NCBI RefSeq assembly: GCF_002079055.1
Contig: NC_047493.1
Coordinates: 992,001 to 1,056,000 of the forward strand
Reading direction: 5' to 3'
Length of the DNA stretch: 64,000 nucleotides
Origin: Saccharomyces paradoxus
Taxonomy: Eukaryota > Ascomycota > Saccharomycetes > Saccharomycetales > Saccharomycetaceae
Shown piece after piece: positions 9,001 to 18,588 of this stretch. How positions within the stretch are numbered: the stretch's first letter is position 1; the number at the start of each line of letters is the position of its first letter. Position numbers and translations under genes: made by a program. The notes under the pieces are model-generated. The model ran no database searches, was not told the DNA's origin, and worked only from the letters and a program-made list of their open reading frames with translations.

Positions 9001-10184
9001 AAAACAGGTACAAGAGGTTTAGAAAACCACCCATCGATGATGCATTTTTGGTCCATCTTTTTGAACCAGAGACAAACAATGATCCTAATTGGCAACCTGC
9101 TTATACAAAAGATGAGAACATGATTCTGGAGGTTTCAACAGGACGAAGATTTTTTAACATGGATTTGGATATCGTCGAAGAGAGGCTTTGGAATGGTTAT
9201 TATTCAGAACCAAAGCAATTTTTAAAAGACGTTGAGCTGATATACAGGGATGCAAATACCATTGGAGACAGAGAACGTGTCATTAAGGCATCTGAGATGT
9301 TTGCCAATGCACAAATGGGTATTGAAGAAATTTCGACCCCAGATTTTATCCAGGAATGCAAAGCTACTCGCCAAAGAGATTTGGAAAGACAAGAGCTCTT
9401 TTTAGAAGACGAAGAGAAAAGAACTGCAATTGAGCTAGAAGCCCAACAACAGGAACAACAAAGTATATTACAAGAACCTGACTCAAAGGACAACCAGGTT
9501 AATGAATTTGGTGTGGGCGCTGGTAATCAACTGCAAGCTCAACTGCAAACCGCTATTGGTACCACACCTATTGTTAATAACAACGGAGTTCCTGAGCCAA
9601 TCGATACCCACCTATATAAAAAGGAGAAGTTTACCACAGTACCTTCCGCAATAGGTAAGGAAGAATCACTCACTTCTGAGGATGGTGGCGCTCACAAAGA
9701 ATGCTCAACAGAATTGATACAGCCTACTTACATATCGGAGGTAGTCACCAATGATGATAAAAGGGCCGGAAAAGAAGGAAAGGAGAAAGGTGCGTCCTTA
9801 CAAACGCACGTTACCAAAGAAAACTTCAGTGAAACGGAAACTAATGTTAATGATGTAGATCAAGTAACAGAAATTTCATTGGTTAACAAGCCGAGAACTG
9901 GAACATTAAATTCTATCCATGAAAAGGAAGAAGGAAGAGAACCAAGTGCAATATCAAAAGAGGCTGTAAACCCGGCACGAGAGAAGAAGAGCGATAAGGA
10001 GATTATTTTAACCCCTGAACAAATAAAAAAAATATCTACATGCTTAATTGAACGCTGTCAAAATTTTACAGTCTCCCAATTAGAAGATGTTCATTCATCC
10101 GTTGCAAAAATAATATGGAGAAGTAGATCAATATGGGATAAAACAGAGACTGTCAATGAAATAATAAAATATTTATCTGAATAG
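6015..10184 (+). CDS. YTA7: Yta7 (ATAD2 family) chromatin AAA-ATPase with bromodomain-like region
   Basis: This 1389-aa nuclear histone chaperone and boundary factor controls histone-gene expression and H3-H4 turnover. In order: a very acidic, disordered N-terminus to about residue 300 with long Glu/Asp runs; an active AAA module with Walker A GPPGTGKT near 458-465, Walker B FFDEIDG and a pore and sensor region with GATNRPDAVDP; and a second AAA module near 770-900. The second module's Walker A is degenerate (GPKGNGQQ) and its Walker B lacks the acidic pair (IFIPNLDIW), so it cannot hydrolyse ATP. Last come a bromodomain-like region around 990-1110 and a diverged acidic tail. It is about ten residues longer than the cerevisiae protein, through differences in disordered parts. 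Confidence 0.97.
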   Translation: MARNLRNRRGSDIEDTNNAKIEYETQIKDENGIIHTTSRSLRKINYAEIEKVFDFLEDDQVMDNNQSEVKDETPVEVTSDEHRDNNNNGHDEDDDDVVLPHKSTRINEEFTNERNLRKRKAHDPEEDDESFHEEDVDDEEEEEEADEFEDEYLDEDSKDNNRRRRAADRKFVVPDPDDDEEYDEDDEEGDRISHSASSKRLKRTSSRRTRSSRHPETPPPVRRELRSRTRHSRTSNEENEDVNENNRNEALTLADEIRELQEDSPIREKRFLRERTKPVNYKLPPPLTASNAEEFMDKNNNALSFHNPSPARRGRGGWNASQNSGPTRRLFPTGGPFGGNDVTTIFGKNTNFYNQIPSAFNDNGNNKLILDSDSSDDEILPLGVTPKIKKVNAQKKKKKKPEIADLDPLGVDMNVNFDDIGGLDNYIDQLKEMVALPLLYPELYQNFNITPPRGVLFHGPPGTGKTLMARALAASCSSNERKITFFMRKGADILSKWVGEAERQLRLLFEEAKKHQPSIIFFDEIDGLAPVRSSKQEQIHASIVSTLLALMDGMDNRGQVIVIGATNRPDAVDPALRRPGRFDREFYFPLPDVKARFKILQIQTKRWSSPLSSDFINKLAFLTKGYGGADLRSLCTEAALISIQRSFPQIYRSNDKLLVDPSKIKVKVSDFMLALKKIVPSSARSTGSSPQPLPELIKPLLSDQVNDLKDKLDYMLNMNDTAFHRNTSLLQNFIDYEEISEEEEEEEKCNRNDDTNSFKSYEFFQSMAESQICKPRLLINGPKGNGQQYVGAAILNYLEEFNVQNLDLASLVSESSRTIEAAVVQSFMEAKKRQPSVIFIPNLDIWINTIPANVILVLSGLFRSLQSNERILLLCLAEDLDISEAGNGILSDFAFDKNTFQLHKPSENNITKYFSNLIELLKTKPSNIPMKKRRVKPLPELQKVSLNATSTNFDENGKPLSEKEVLRRKLKSFQHQDMRLKNVLKIKLSGLMDLFKNRYKRFRKPPIDDAFLVHLFEPETNNDPNWQPAYTKDENMILEVSTGRRFFNMDLDIVEERLWNGYYSEPKQFLKDVELIYRDANTIGDRERVIKASEMFANAQMGIEEISTPDFIQECKATRQRDLERQELFLEDEEKRTAIELEAQQQEQQSILQEPDSKDNQVNEFGVGAGNQLQAQLQTAIGTTPIVNNNGVPEPIDTHLYKKEKFTTVPSAIGKEESLTSEDGGAHKECSTELIQPTYISEVVTNDDKRAGKEGKEKGASLQTHVTKENFSETETNVNDVDQVTEISLVNKPRTGTLNSIHEKEEGREPSAISKEAVNPAREKKSDKEIILTPEQIKKISTCLIERCQNFTVSQLEDVHSSVAKIIWRSRSIWDKTETVNEIIKYLSE

Positions 10185-10473
10185 GCAGCCCATGATGTTT
10201 TTATATAGTTACGTGGAGTTAGTTTATGTATATGAATGTGCACTTTTGTCAAAAAAGAGAAATGGACTAAAGACTAAACCTTGTATTTATTATATGTTCT
10301 TTTTTCAACTTACTCTATCCTGGCTACAACTATTCTGTCATACGGCTTCGGGTAATGACTAAAAACAGCGCTATGTATTGAACATATTAAAATTGATTAT
10401 GTTTGTAATGAATGTCTTCTAACACCATTGAAATAATAAGGAATAGACTCAGACTACCAATAGTTGGTTCAAG

Positions 10474-13400
10474 ATGTCAACTGAGTACTCTTCAGATTCA
10501 TCTAAATCATTCATGATTGCTATGCAATCTATGATTGATGCTTCACAAAGCTTCAACCTGGATAGATCGGAAATTTGTTTACCCGATTTTGATGACGAGC
10601 TGAAAAAGGTTCAAAAGGATGAACAAACTCAAAGAACTGAGCTTACTGTCCTCTCACAAGATAGAAATGACTGGGATGATATATTCGATGAGTTTCAAAA
10701 CATTTCATTCGGCCAACTTCAGTCTATAATTGATTCATACAAAAAAAAAAATGCAGTGGCGGTATATAAGAAAGTTGGAAAGCTAATTGATAAAGCTGCA
10801 ACGACACTAAGCAGCAATGTCTTATTAGAAACTGTGCTGCAAATGGTTTATAAACATCAAAAGCAAGAACTAGAGAAAGAACTATTGGATTTTTTAGGGA
10901 CAGAGAATATAGATCTTGTTTCTCTGTTACTTCAGCATAGAAGAATGGTTGTTGCTACACCTATAGAAACGACGATTCTATTAATAAAAAACGCAGCAAG
11001 TGCAACGCCAGACTACATGACTCAACAAGATATTAGAAATCAGGTTTTGCAGAATGCGGAGAATGCCAAGAATCGGAAATTAAATCCTGCCACCCAAATA
11101 ATTAAGTACCCACATGTCTTCAGAAAATATGAAGCAGGATCTACTACTGCTATGGCCTTTGCCGGTCAAAAATTTACTTTGCCAGTAGGGACAACAAGGA
11201 TGTCGTACAACACCCATGAAGAAATTATAATTCCAGCAGCAGATCAGGCGTCTAACAAGAACTACCTGTATACAAAACTATTGAAAATAGAGGATTTGGA
11301 TCATTTCTGTAAGACTGTGTTTCCCTATGAAACTTTAAACCAAATCCAATCCCTTGTGTATCCCGTAGCTTATAGAACAAATGAAAATATGCTAATTTGT
11401 GCACCTACTGGTGCAGGTAAAACAGACATTGCACTACTAACAATAATAAACACAATAAAACAATTCTCCGTAATCAATGGGGAAAGTGAGATTGATATTC
11501 AGTATGACGATTTTAAGGTTATTTACGTTGCCCCTTTGAAAGCACTGGCTGCTGAAATCGTTGACAAGTTTAGCAAGAAATTGGCACCCTTCAACATTCA
11601 AGTGAGGGAGTTAACAGGTGATATGCAATTGACAAAAGCAGAAATTTTAGCCACTCAAGTAATTGTTACAACTCCTGAGAAATGGGATGTTGTGACTCGT
11701 AAAGCAAATGGTGACAACGATTTAGTTTCAAAGGTCAAGCTACTGATTATTGATGAAGTTCATTTACTGCACGAAGATAGAGGTTCAGTCATCGAAACTC
11801 TAGTTGCACGTACTTTGAGACAAGTTGAAAGTTCTCAATCAATGATTCGTATTATTGGTCTATCTGCTACGCTGCCCAATTTTATGGATGTTGCAGATTT
11901 CTTGGGAGTAAATAGACAAATTGGGATGTTCTACTTTGATCAATCATTCCGCCCAAAACCTCTGGAGCAGCAACTTTTAGGCTGTAGAGGTAAAGCAGGC
12001 AGTAAGCAAAGTAAAGAGAATATCGATAAAGTCGCTTACGATAAACTGAGTGAAGTGATTCAAAAAGGGTACCAGGTAATGGTGTTCGTCCACTCGAGAA
12101 AGGAAACTGTCAAAAGTGCAAGAGGCTTCATTAAACTAGCAGAAGCTAATCATGAAGTTGACCTTTTTGCACCTGACCCTGTAGCGAAGGATAAGTATTC
12201 CAGGCAATTAGCGAAGAACAGAGACAAGGACATGAAGGAGATTTTTCAATTTGGTTTTGGTGTTCATCATGCCGGTATGGCCCGTTCGGATAGAAATCTT
12301 ACTGAAAAAATGTTCAAAGATGGTGCTATCAAGGTTCTATGTTGTACTGCAACATTAGCATGGGGTGTTAATCTACCCGCTGACTGTGTAATTATTAAAG
12401 GAACACAGGTATATGATGCCAAGAAGGGTGGATTCATCGATCTAGGTATTTCCGATGTTATTCAAATTTTTGGTAGGGGTGGTAGACCGGGTTTCGGTTC
12501 CGCAAATGGGACAGGCATTTTATGTACTTCTAATGATCGCCTGGACCATTATGTTTCCTTAATTACCCAACAACATCCTATTGAATCCAGATTCGGTTCC
12601 AAACTAGTCGATAACCTAAATGCTGAAATTTCACTGGGAAGTGTGACAAATGTAGATGAAGCAATTGAATGGCTCGGTTACACATACATGTTTGTTCGTA
12701 TGAGAAAAAATCCATTTACTTACGGTATTGATTGGGAGGAAATTGCTAACGACCCGCAACTATATGAACGGAGAAGGAAAATGATTGTAGTAGCTGCAAG
12801 ACGGTTGCACGCCCTTCAAATGGTTGTGTTTGACGAAGTGTCAATGCATTTCATTTCAAAAGATTTAGGCAGGGTGTCCTCTGATTTTTATCTTTTAAAC
12901 GAATCTGTCGAGATATTCAATCAAATGTGTGATCCCAGAGCCACCGAGGCTGATGTATTGTCTATGATCAGCATGAGCAGTGAATTTGACGGTATAAAAT
13001 TCAGAGAAGAGGAATCCAAGGAGTTGACAAGACTTTCTGAAGAATCTGTTGAGTGCCAGATTGGGAGCCAACTCGATACCCCTCAAGGTAAGGCAAACGT
13101 GCTATTACAGGCTTATATTTCCCAGACTAGAATTTTTGATTCAGCACTATCATCAGATTCAAATTATGTTGCTCAAAACTCTGTGAGAATTTGTAGAGCA
13201 TTGTTTTTAATAGGTGTTAATAGGAGATGGGGTAAATTTTCAAACGTTATGCTTAACATTTGTAAATCTATCGAAAGAAGGCTTTGGGCCTTCGATCATC
13301 CTCTATGTCAGTTTGATTTGCCCGAAAATATCATTAGACGTATAAGAGATACTAAACCTTCGATGGAACATCTCTTAGAACTAGAGCCAGAAGAGCTCGG

Positions 13401-16377
13401 AGAGCTGGTACACAATAAGAAGGCGGGATCTAGACTATATAAAATACTGAGCCGGTTTCCAAAAATTAATGTTGAAGCTGAGATTTTCCCCATTACAGCA
13501 AATGTTATGAGAATACATATTGCTTTAGATCCAGACTTCGTATGGGATTCGCGGATACATGGTGATGCACAGTTTTTTTGGGTATTTGTTGAAGAATCAG
13601 ATAAGTCACAAATCCTTCATTTTGAAAAATTCATCTTGAATAGAAGACAATTGAACAATCAGCATGAAATGGACTTCATGATCCCATTGTCAGACCCTTT
13701 GCCGCCTCAGGTTGTCGTAAAAATTGTGTCAGATACTTGGATCGGCTGTGAATCGACTCATGCCATCTCTTTTCAGCATTTAATCAGACCATTTAACGAA
13801 ACTTTACAAACAAAATTGTTGAAGTTACGCCCACTACCCACATCTGCAATGCAGAATCCTCTGATCGAATCAATTTATCCTTTTAAGTATTTCAATCCCA
13901 TGCAAACAATGACATTTTATACACTTTACAATACCAACGAAAATGCGTTTATTGGCTCGCCTACAGGTTCTGGTAAAACGATTGTGGCTGAATTAGCTAT
14001 ATGGCATGCTTTCAAAACGTTCCCAGGGAAGAAAATCGTTTATATCGCACCAATGAAAGCGTTGGTGCGTGAGAGAGTTGACGACTGGAGGAAAAAAATT
14101 ACACCAGTGACCGGAGATAAGGTTGTAGAGTTAACGGGTGACTCTCTACCAGACCCAAAAGATGTGCGTGATGCCACTATTGTTATTACAACACCAGAAA
14201 AGTTTGATGGTATCTCCCGTAATTGGCAAACACGTAAGTTTGTTCAAGATGTATCTTTAATTATCATGGATGAAATTCATTTGTTGGCTAGTGATCGTGG
14301 TCCTATCTTAGAAATGATTGTTAGTCGTATGAACTACATTTCCTCTCAAACGAAGCAACCTGTCAGACTGCTAGGTATGTCAACAGCTGTTTCGAACGCC
14401 TACGATATGGCTGGTTGGTTGGGAGTTAAGGACCATGGGCTGTATAATTTCCCCTCAAGTGTTCGTCCAGTTCCATTGAAAATGTATATCGATGGATTTC
14501 CAGATAACCTGGCATTCTGTCCTTTGATGAAGACAATGAACAAGCCAGTGTTTATGGCCATCAAACAACACTCACCCGATAAGCCGGCGTTGATTTTTGT
14601 TGCATCGCGTAGACAAACTAGGTTGACAGCTTTAGACCTGATCCATTTATGTGGAATGGAGGATAATCCACGTAGGTTTTTGAATATAGATGATGAAGAG
14701 GAATTGCAGTACTACTTATCACAGGTTACTGACGACACTCTGAAGTTATCATTGCAGTTCGGTATTGGATTGCATCACGCGGGTTTAGTGCAAAAAGATC
14801 GTTCTATTTCTCATCAGTTGTTCCAGAAAAACAAAATTCAGATTCTGATAGCTACATCAACCTTAGCGTGGGGTGTTAATTTGCCTGCTCATTTGGTTAT
14901 CATCAAGGGTACACAATTTTTCGATGCAAAAATTGAAGGATATAGAGATATGGATTTAACAGACATTCTGCAAATGATGGGAAGAGCCGGTAGACCAGCT
15001 TATGACACTACAGGTACCGCTATAGTTTATACAAAGGAATCCAAAAAAATGTTTTATAAGCATTTCTTAAATGTTGGTTTCCCTGTTGAATCTTCGTTGC
15101 ATAAGGTACTGGATGACCATTTAGGTGCAGAAATAACATCAGGTAGCATAACTAATAAGCAAGAAGCTCTAGATTTTTTGAGTTGGACATTTTTGTTCCG
15201 TAGAGCGCACCATAACCCGACATATTACGGTATTGAAGATGATACAAGTACCGCAGGGGTCAGTGAACATTTGAGTTCTTTGATAGATAGTACATTGGAG
15301 AATTTGCGAGAATCACAATGTGTTTTATTACATGGAGATGATATTGTTGCTACGCCATTCTTGAGTATATCGTCATACTACTATATTTCACATTTAACAA
15401 TACGCCAATTATTGAAACAGATACATGACCGCGCAACTTTCCAAGAGGTATTGCGATGGTTATCATTGGCTGTTGAATATGATGAATTACCTGTAAGAGG
15501 TGGTGAAATTATCATGAATGAAGAAATGTCACAGCAATCAAGATACTCCGTTGAAAGCACTTTTACCGATGAATTTGAATTGCCGATGTGGGATCCACAT
15601 GTAAAGACATTTTTATTACTTCAGGCTCACTTAAGCCGTGTGGATTTGCCGATTGCAGATTACATCCAGGACACGGTATCTGTTTTAGACCAATCCTTAC
15701 GTATTCTACAAGCTTATATCGATGTTGCTAGTGAATTGGGATACTTTCATACAGTGTTGACCATGATAAAGATGATGCAATGTGTTAAGCAAGGGTATTG
15801 GTATGAAGATGACCCCGTTAGTGTACTTCCTGGATTACAACTGAGAAGAATCAAAGATTACACTTTTAGCGACCAGGGATTCATGGAAATATCGTCGCAG
15901 CAAAAGAAGAAAAAGTTGTTGACCTTGGAGGAAATAGGAAGGCTTGGATATAAGAAATTGATAAGCGTTTTCGACCAACTTACCTCAGGAATGGTAAAAA
16001 GCGAAGATATGAAGAAAAGATTCATCTATGTCTGCCAAAGATTACCAATTTTAGATAGCATAAAATTTAAAGAACAGGAAAACAACGAGATGTTAAGCTT
16101 TCACAGCAAGCACTTTTCGAGTAAACATAATAACGGGTTTGAAGTATTTTGTGACAAATTCCCTAAAATACAAAAAGAACTATGGTTTTTAATTGGACAT
16201 AAAGGCGATGAATTATTTATGATTAAAAGATGTCAACCTAAGCAAGTGAATAAAGAGGTCATAATACATTGTGATCTATTTATTCCCGAAGAAGTTCGCG
16301 GTGAAGAATTGCAGTTTGCCCTTATTAACGACGCTTTAGGATTACGTTATGATTTGAGTCACAAATTAATCTCTTAG
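10474..16377 (+). CDS. SLH1: Slh1/Rqt2, Ski2-like RNA helicase of the ribosome quality-control trigger complex
   Basis: This 1967-aa protein has two Ski2-like helicase cassettes, like Brr2 and human ASCC3. Cassette 1 has Walker A PTGAGKT near residues 311-317, DEVH near 427-430 and motif VI GRGGRPGFG. Cassette 2 has SPTGSGKT near 1162-1169, DEIH near 1266-1269 and motif VI GRAGRP. Each is followed by a Sec63-like unit. Both ATP sites look intact, unlike Brr2, where the second is degenerate. Slh1 acts in the cytosol to split collided ribosomes after uS10 ubiquitination. The 289 bp gap to YTA7 carries its promoter. Length and sequence fit the yeast orthologue. Confidence 0.97.
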   Translation: MSTEYSSDSSKSFMIAMQSMIDASQSFNLDRSEICLPDFDDELKKVQKDEQTQRTELTVLSQDRNDWDDIFDEFQNISFGQLQSIIDSYKKKNAVAVYKKVGKLIDKAATTLSSNVLLETVLQMVYKHQKQELEKELLDFLGTENIDLVSLLLQHRRMVVATPIETTILLIKNAASATPDYMTQQDIRNQVLQNAENAKNRKLNPATQIIKYPHVFRKYEAGSTTAMAFAGQKFTLPVGTTRMSYNTHEEIIIPAADQASNKNYLYTKLLKIEDLDHFCKTVFPYETLNQIQSLVYPVAYRTNENMLICAPTGAGKTDIALLTIINTIKQFSVINGESEIDIQYDDFKVIYVAPLKALAAEIVDKFSKKLAPFNIQVRELTGDMQLTKAEILATQVIVTTPEKWDVVTRKANGDNDLVSKVKLLIIDEVHLLHEDRGSVIETLVARTLRQVESSQSMIRIIGLSATLPNFMDVADFLGVNRQIGMFYFDQSFRPKPLEQQLLGCRGKAGSKQSKENIDKVAYDKLSEVIQKGYQVMVFVHSRKETVKSARGFIKLAEANHEVDLFAPDPVAKDKYSRQLAKNRDKDMKEIFQFGFGVHHAGMARSDRNLTEKMFKDGAIKVLCCTATLAWGVNLPADCVIIKGTQVYDAKKGGFIDLGISDVIQIFGRGGRPGFGSANGTGILCTSNDRLDHYVSLITQQHPIESRFGSKLVDNLNAEISLGSVTNVDEAIEWLGYTYMFVRMRKNPFTYGIDWEEIANDPQLYERRRKMIVVAARRLHALQMVVFDEVSMHFISKDLGRVSSDFYLLNESVEIFNQMCDPRATEADVLSMISMSSEFDGIKFREEESKELTRLSEESVECQIGSQLDTPQGKANVLLQAYISQTRIFDSALSSDSNYVAQNSVRICRALFLIGVNRRWGKFSNVMLNICKSIERRLWAFDHPLCQFDLPENIIRRIRDTKPSMEHLLELEPEELGELVHNKKAGSRLYKILSRFPKINVEAEIFPITANVMRIHIALDPDFVWDSRIHGDAQFFWVFVEESDKSQILHFEKFILNRRQLNNQHEMDFMIPLSDPLPPQVVVKIVSDTWIGCESTHAISFQHLIRPFNETLQTKLLKLRPLPTSAMQNPLIESIYPFKYFNPMQTMTFYTLYNTNENAFIGSPTGSGKTIVAELAIWHAFKTFPGKKIVYIAPMKALVRERVDDWRKKITPVTGDKVVELTGDSLPDPKDVRDATIVITTPEKFDGISRNWQTRKFVQDVSLIIMDEIHLLASDRGPILEMIVSRMNYISSQTKQPVRLLGMSTAVSNAYDMAGWLGVKDHGLYNFPSSVRPVPLKMYIDGFPDNLAFCPLMKTMNKPVFMAIKQHSPDKPALIFVASRRQTRLTALDLIHLCGMEDNPRRFLNIDDEEELQYYLSQVTDDTLKLSLQFGIGLHHAGLVQKDRSISHQLFQKNKIQILIATSTLAWGVNLPAHLVIIKGTQFFDAKIEGYRDMDLTDILQMMGRAGRPAYDTTGTAIVYTKESKKMFYKHFLNVGFPVESSLHKVLDDHLGAEITSGSITNKQEALDFLSWTFLFRRAHHNPTYYGIEDDTSTAGVSEHLSSLIDSTLENLRESQCVLLHGDDIVATPFLSISSYYYISHLTIRQLLKQIHDRATFQEVLRWLSLAVEYDELPVRGGEIIMNEEMSQQSRYSVESTFTDEFELPMWDPHVKTFLLLQAHLSRVDLPIADYIQDTVSVLDQSLRILQAYIDVASELGYFHTVLTMIKMMQCVKQGYWYEDDPVSVLPGLQLRRIKDYTFSDQGFMEISSQQKKKKLLTLEEIGRLGYKKLISVFDQLTSGMVKSEDMKKRFIYVCQRLPILDSIKFKEQENNEMLSFHSKHFSSKHNNGFEVFCDKFPKIQKELWFLIGHKGDELFMIKRCQPKQVNKEVIIHCDLFIPEEVRGEELQFALINDALGLRYDLSHKLIS

Positions 16378-16481
16378 TGAAAAGGAAACAAATAACGATT
16401 ATTTTGTTAACGATAACAGTAAACTTTTACCTAATATACGTCTTGATATATATTTTCATACATAAAGCACTTTGAATTTTC

Positions 16482-17180
16482 CTACTCAAAAAAGTCGTCC
16501 TTTTCATCTTCCACGACTTCTTCCATTTCTTTTATCTCTTGTGTGGATGATGCCTGTGATCCATCCTTATGGTCTTCATTAGGTGATAATGTTAATCCAA
16601 CGGAATCTTCATCCAATTTCTTACCCATTAAAATCTCTTCAAAAGATACGTTTAACGCGTTTGCATCCATTCTTTCAGCCACTAACTTAAGAAATTGTTC
16701 TCTTCTAAGATTCGTCAATTCTACGCCCTTCGGGTCTGTGGATGGTGTATCATTCGGATATAGTGCGATATACTTCTCAGTTTTCGGAAAATTTATTACG
16801 TAACATAACTCAATCTTAGTGGCTCTCAATTTTTCTTGTAACTCTTTATCATCTGCGCCAGATTCTTTTATTTTTTTCAATAATCTGTTGTATTTTCTCA
16901 ATGCTTTTTTCTTTTCGAAGAATCTTACCATATGGTATTTTTTAGCATTGGCCTTAATTTTACTCTTAAGTTCGTTATTCTGCAATTCCAAACGTAAAGC
17001 TTGCAAATTTCTTTCCTTTTCTATTATTACTGTGGAGGGCAATATATCTTTCTTCTTTTTTAATAATCTTTCTAAATCTCTTATTCTTCTTTTGATTTTG
17101 TTTGTTCCTGCATCCATTATCTGGGACATCTCTAGAGATGACCCAAGAGCCTTGCTTCTTTTCCTCTGTAAGTTAGCCAT
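16482..17180 (-). CDS. EFG1: Efg1, nucleolar 18S rRNA maturation factor
   Basis: Efg1 (232 aa; about 233 in S. cerevisiae) is a small-subunit processome factor needed for 18S rRNA maturation. It is highly charged and largely helical: Lys/Arg-rich coiled-coil segments run from about residue 25 to 120 (KIKRRIRDLERLLKKKKD is one), followed by an acidic C-terminal tail ending EDEKDDFFE. Its upstream region has a strong ribosome-biogenesis promoter, with overlapping PAC motifs and a perfect RRPE at 17261-17290, which fits the role independently of the protein match. Confidence 0.95.
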   Translation of the reverse strand: MANLQRKRSKALGSSLEMSQIMDAGTNKIKRRIRDLERLLKKKKDILPSTVIIEKERNLQALRLELQNNELKSKIKANAKKYHMVRFFEKKKALRKYNRLLKKIKESGADDKELQEKLRATKIELCYVINFPKTEKYIALYPNDTPSTDPKGVELTNLRREQFLKLVAERMDANALNVSFEEILMGKKLDEDSVGLTLSPNEDHKDGSQASSTQEIKEMEEVVEDEKDDFFE

Positions 17181-17260
17181 TTATTGATTAGGCCTGTTTG
17201 AAATGATGCAAGTTCAATAAGTAAATTGCGATGTTCTTTTGAATATTGCTTAGTTATAGA

Positions 17261-17290
17261 GATGAGATGAGATGAGCATGAAAAATTTTT
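17261..17290 (-). promoter_or_regulatory. Triple PAC plus RRPE, ribosome-biogenesis promoter of EFG1
   Basis: Three overlapping GATGAG cores start at 17261, 17266 and 17271, followed by TGAAAAATTTTT at 17279-17290. These are the PAC element (bound by Dot6/Tod6) and the RRPE (bound by Stb3). They lie 80-110 bp upstream of the EFG1 ATG, the usual distance. The motifs are seen directly; factor binding is from knowledge of the RiBi regulon. Confidence 0.8.
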
Positions 17291-17400
17291 AAATCTGTTT
17301 TTCTTAGTGCCCGACACAGGCCACCGCAGAAATTAAAGGAATATATGTATTTGAACTTCAAGTACTCTTCAACGTATCTTAACATACTTATCTATGTAAT

Positions 17401-17925
17401 TCACTTGCAAAGTAACCGAGAAAGCCATGACATGTGGTTTTTCTCCTTTTTTTTTTGGTTCTCCATAACTTTCTCTTCCAGTTGAGATAAATTTATTGAA
17501 GCCTGTGAATCTCGATTGATGACGGCAAATCCAGGTCTGGTTTCGAATCCCAATTTGAATGTTTCCAGCTCTTGTAACCAGCGGGGATCTTTTGTTATGG
17601 AGTATTCAAATCCACGTATTGTGTCCAAGGGTCTTTCATTTCTTGCTCTAGTTGGATTTGAAATATCGGGCGTATTTATGTTTCTACCAAATGTATCCTT
17701 CATGAACTTCAAATTTCCATCTTTATCATATGTAGCGTAGCCATTGCATGTTGAGTTTTCTGTCAAAGGATGTATCTTTTGGATGTTAGAAAAAGTAGCT
17801 TCTTCAAAAGGCTGGGCTTCTTGAACAGCTTCGAGAATTGGGGCGGCTAACGAAGAAGAACGCAATTTAATTCTTGATATATCATCATCCTTTTCAATCC
17901 TTTCTGGGCTTTCGAAACGTTGCAT
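17401..17925 (-). CDS. YGR273C: YGR273C, conserved yeast protein of unknown function
   Basis: This 174-aa protein corresponds to YGR273C, a paralogue of YMR295C from the whole-genome duplication. It looks soluble and mostly disordered, with no signal peptide or membrane span. The best-defined stretch is residues 60-140, with TFGRNINTPDISNPTRARNE and a region rich in aromatic and charged residues around DPRWLQELETFKLGF. The C-terminus is a short Lys-rich segment followed by MSWLSRLLCK. I do not know its function and none is assigned here. The start is the first ATG and agrees with the known length. Confidence 0.88.
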   Translation of the reverse strand: MQRFESPERIEKDDDISRIKLRSSSLAAPILEAVQEAQPFEEATFSNIQKIHPLTENSTCNGYATYDKDGNLKFMKDTFGRNINTPDISNPTRARNERPLDTIRGFEYSITKDPRWLQELETFKLGFETRPGFAVINRDSQASINLSQLEEKVMENQKKKEKNHMSWLSRLLCK

Positions 17926-18588
17926 ATTTTGTTTATCTGTGATTTAGAGGCCTTCAGATTCCACTTAAGGAAACTATTGCTGGAACGTTCTTAACATTAC
18001 AAAACTTTGTGACAGCATCATATTTTTGTGTGCGTCACAAATGCATATAAATAAAAAAAAGGAAGCCAAGCCAAGAAAAATCAACACAAATTATGAATTT
18101 GAATATTACCCTAGTAATAAGCTATGTAAATAATGACGATATTATACCAAGACTAACATGGTACGGTATATTTTTTGACTAAAAATTAGCTTTTTTCGAA
18201 AGAAAAATAACTTCTATGAAAAAGTATATTAGAGAACCGTTACCACTGCCGTTCCTTTTTTATTCACTTTCAGGATCACCAGTCATACTAGGAAAGGATA
18301 AACGTTGCGCATTTCTCCACACCAGTAACATAAAAAATGGGGGATTAATCAGCGAGTCAGGTAGGATATCAATGAAAACCAAAATAGTATCCTCTTTTTT
18401 TCTTCCATTATTGCTAAAGCACACACTACATACGCCACGTCCAATCATTTAAGAATACAACTCGACAAATAATCAATCTGATTACGGCCGTTTTTAGGGA
18501 CGTATCGTATATATACATTTCTTTATTGTTACATCATACAAAAAGTTTCATAGAAAGTTTATTTAATCAATATATCAGTATATTGAAT
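17926..18588. other. Intergenic region, YGR273C promoter and TAF1 3' flank
   Basis: This is 663 bp, AT-rich, with no convincing coding frame. The 78-codon open frame at 18216-18452 lacks any family resemblance. The left part should carry the YGR273C promoter and the right part the TAF1 3' untranslated region. I recognise no further element. Confidence 0.6.
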
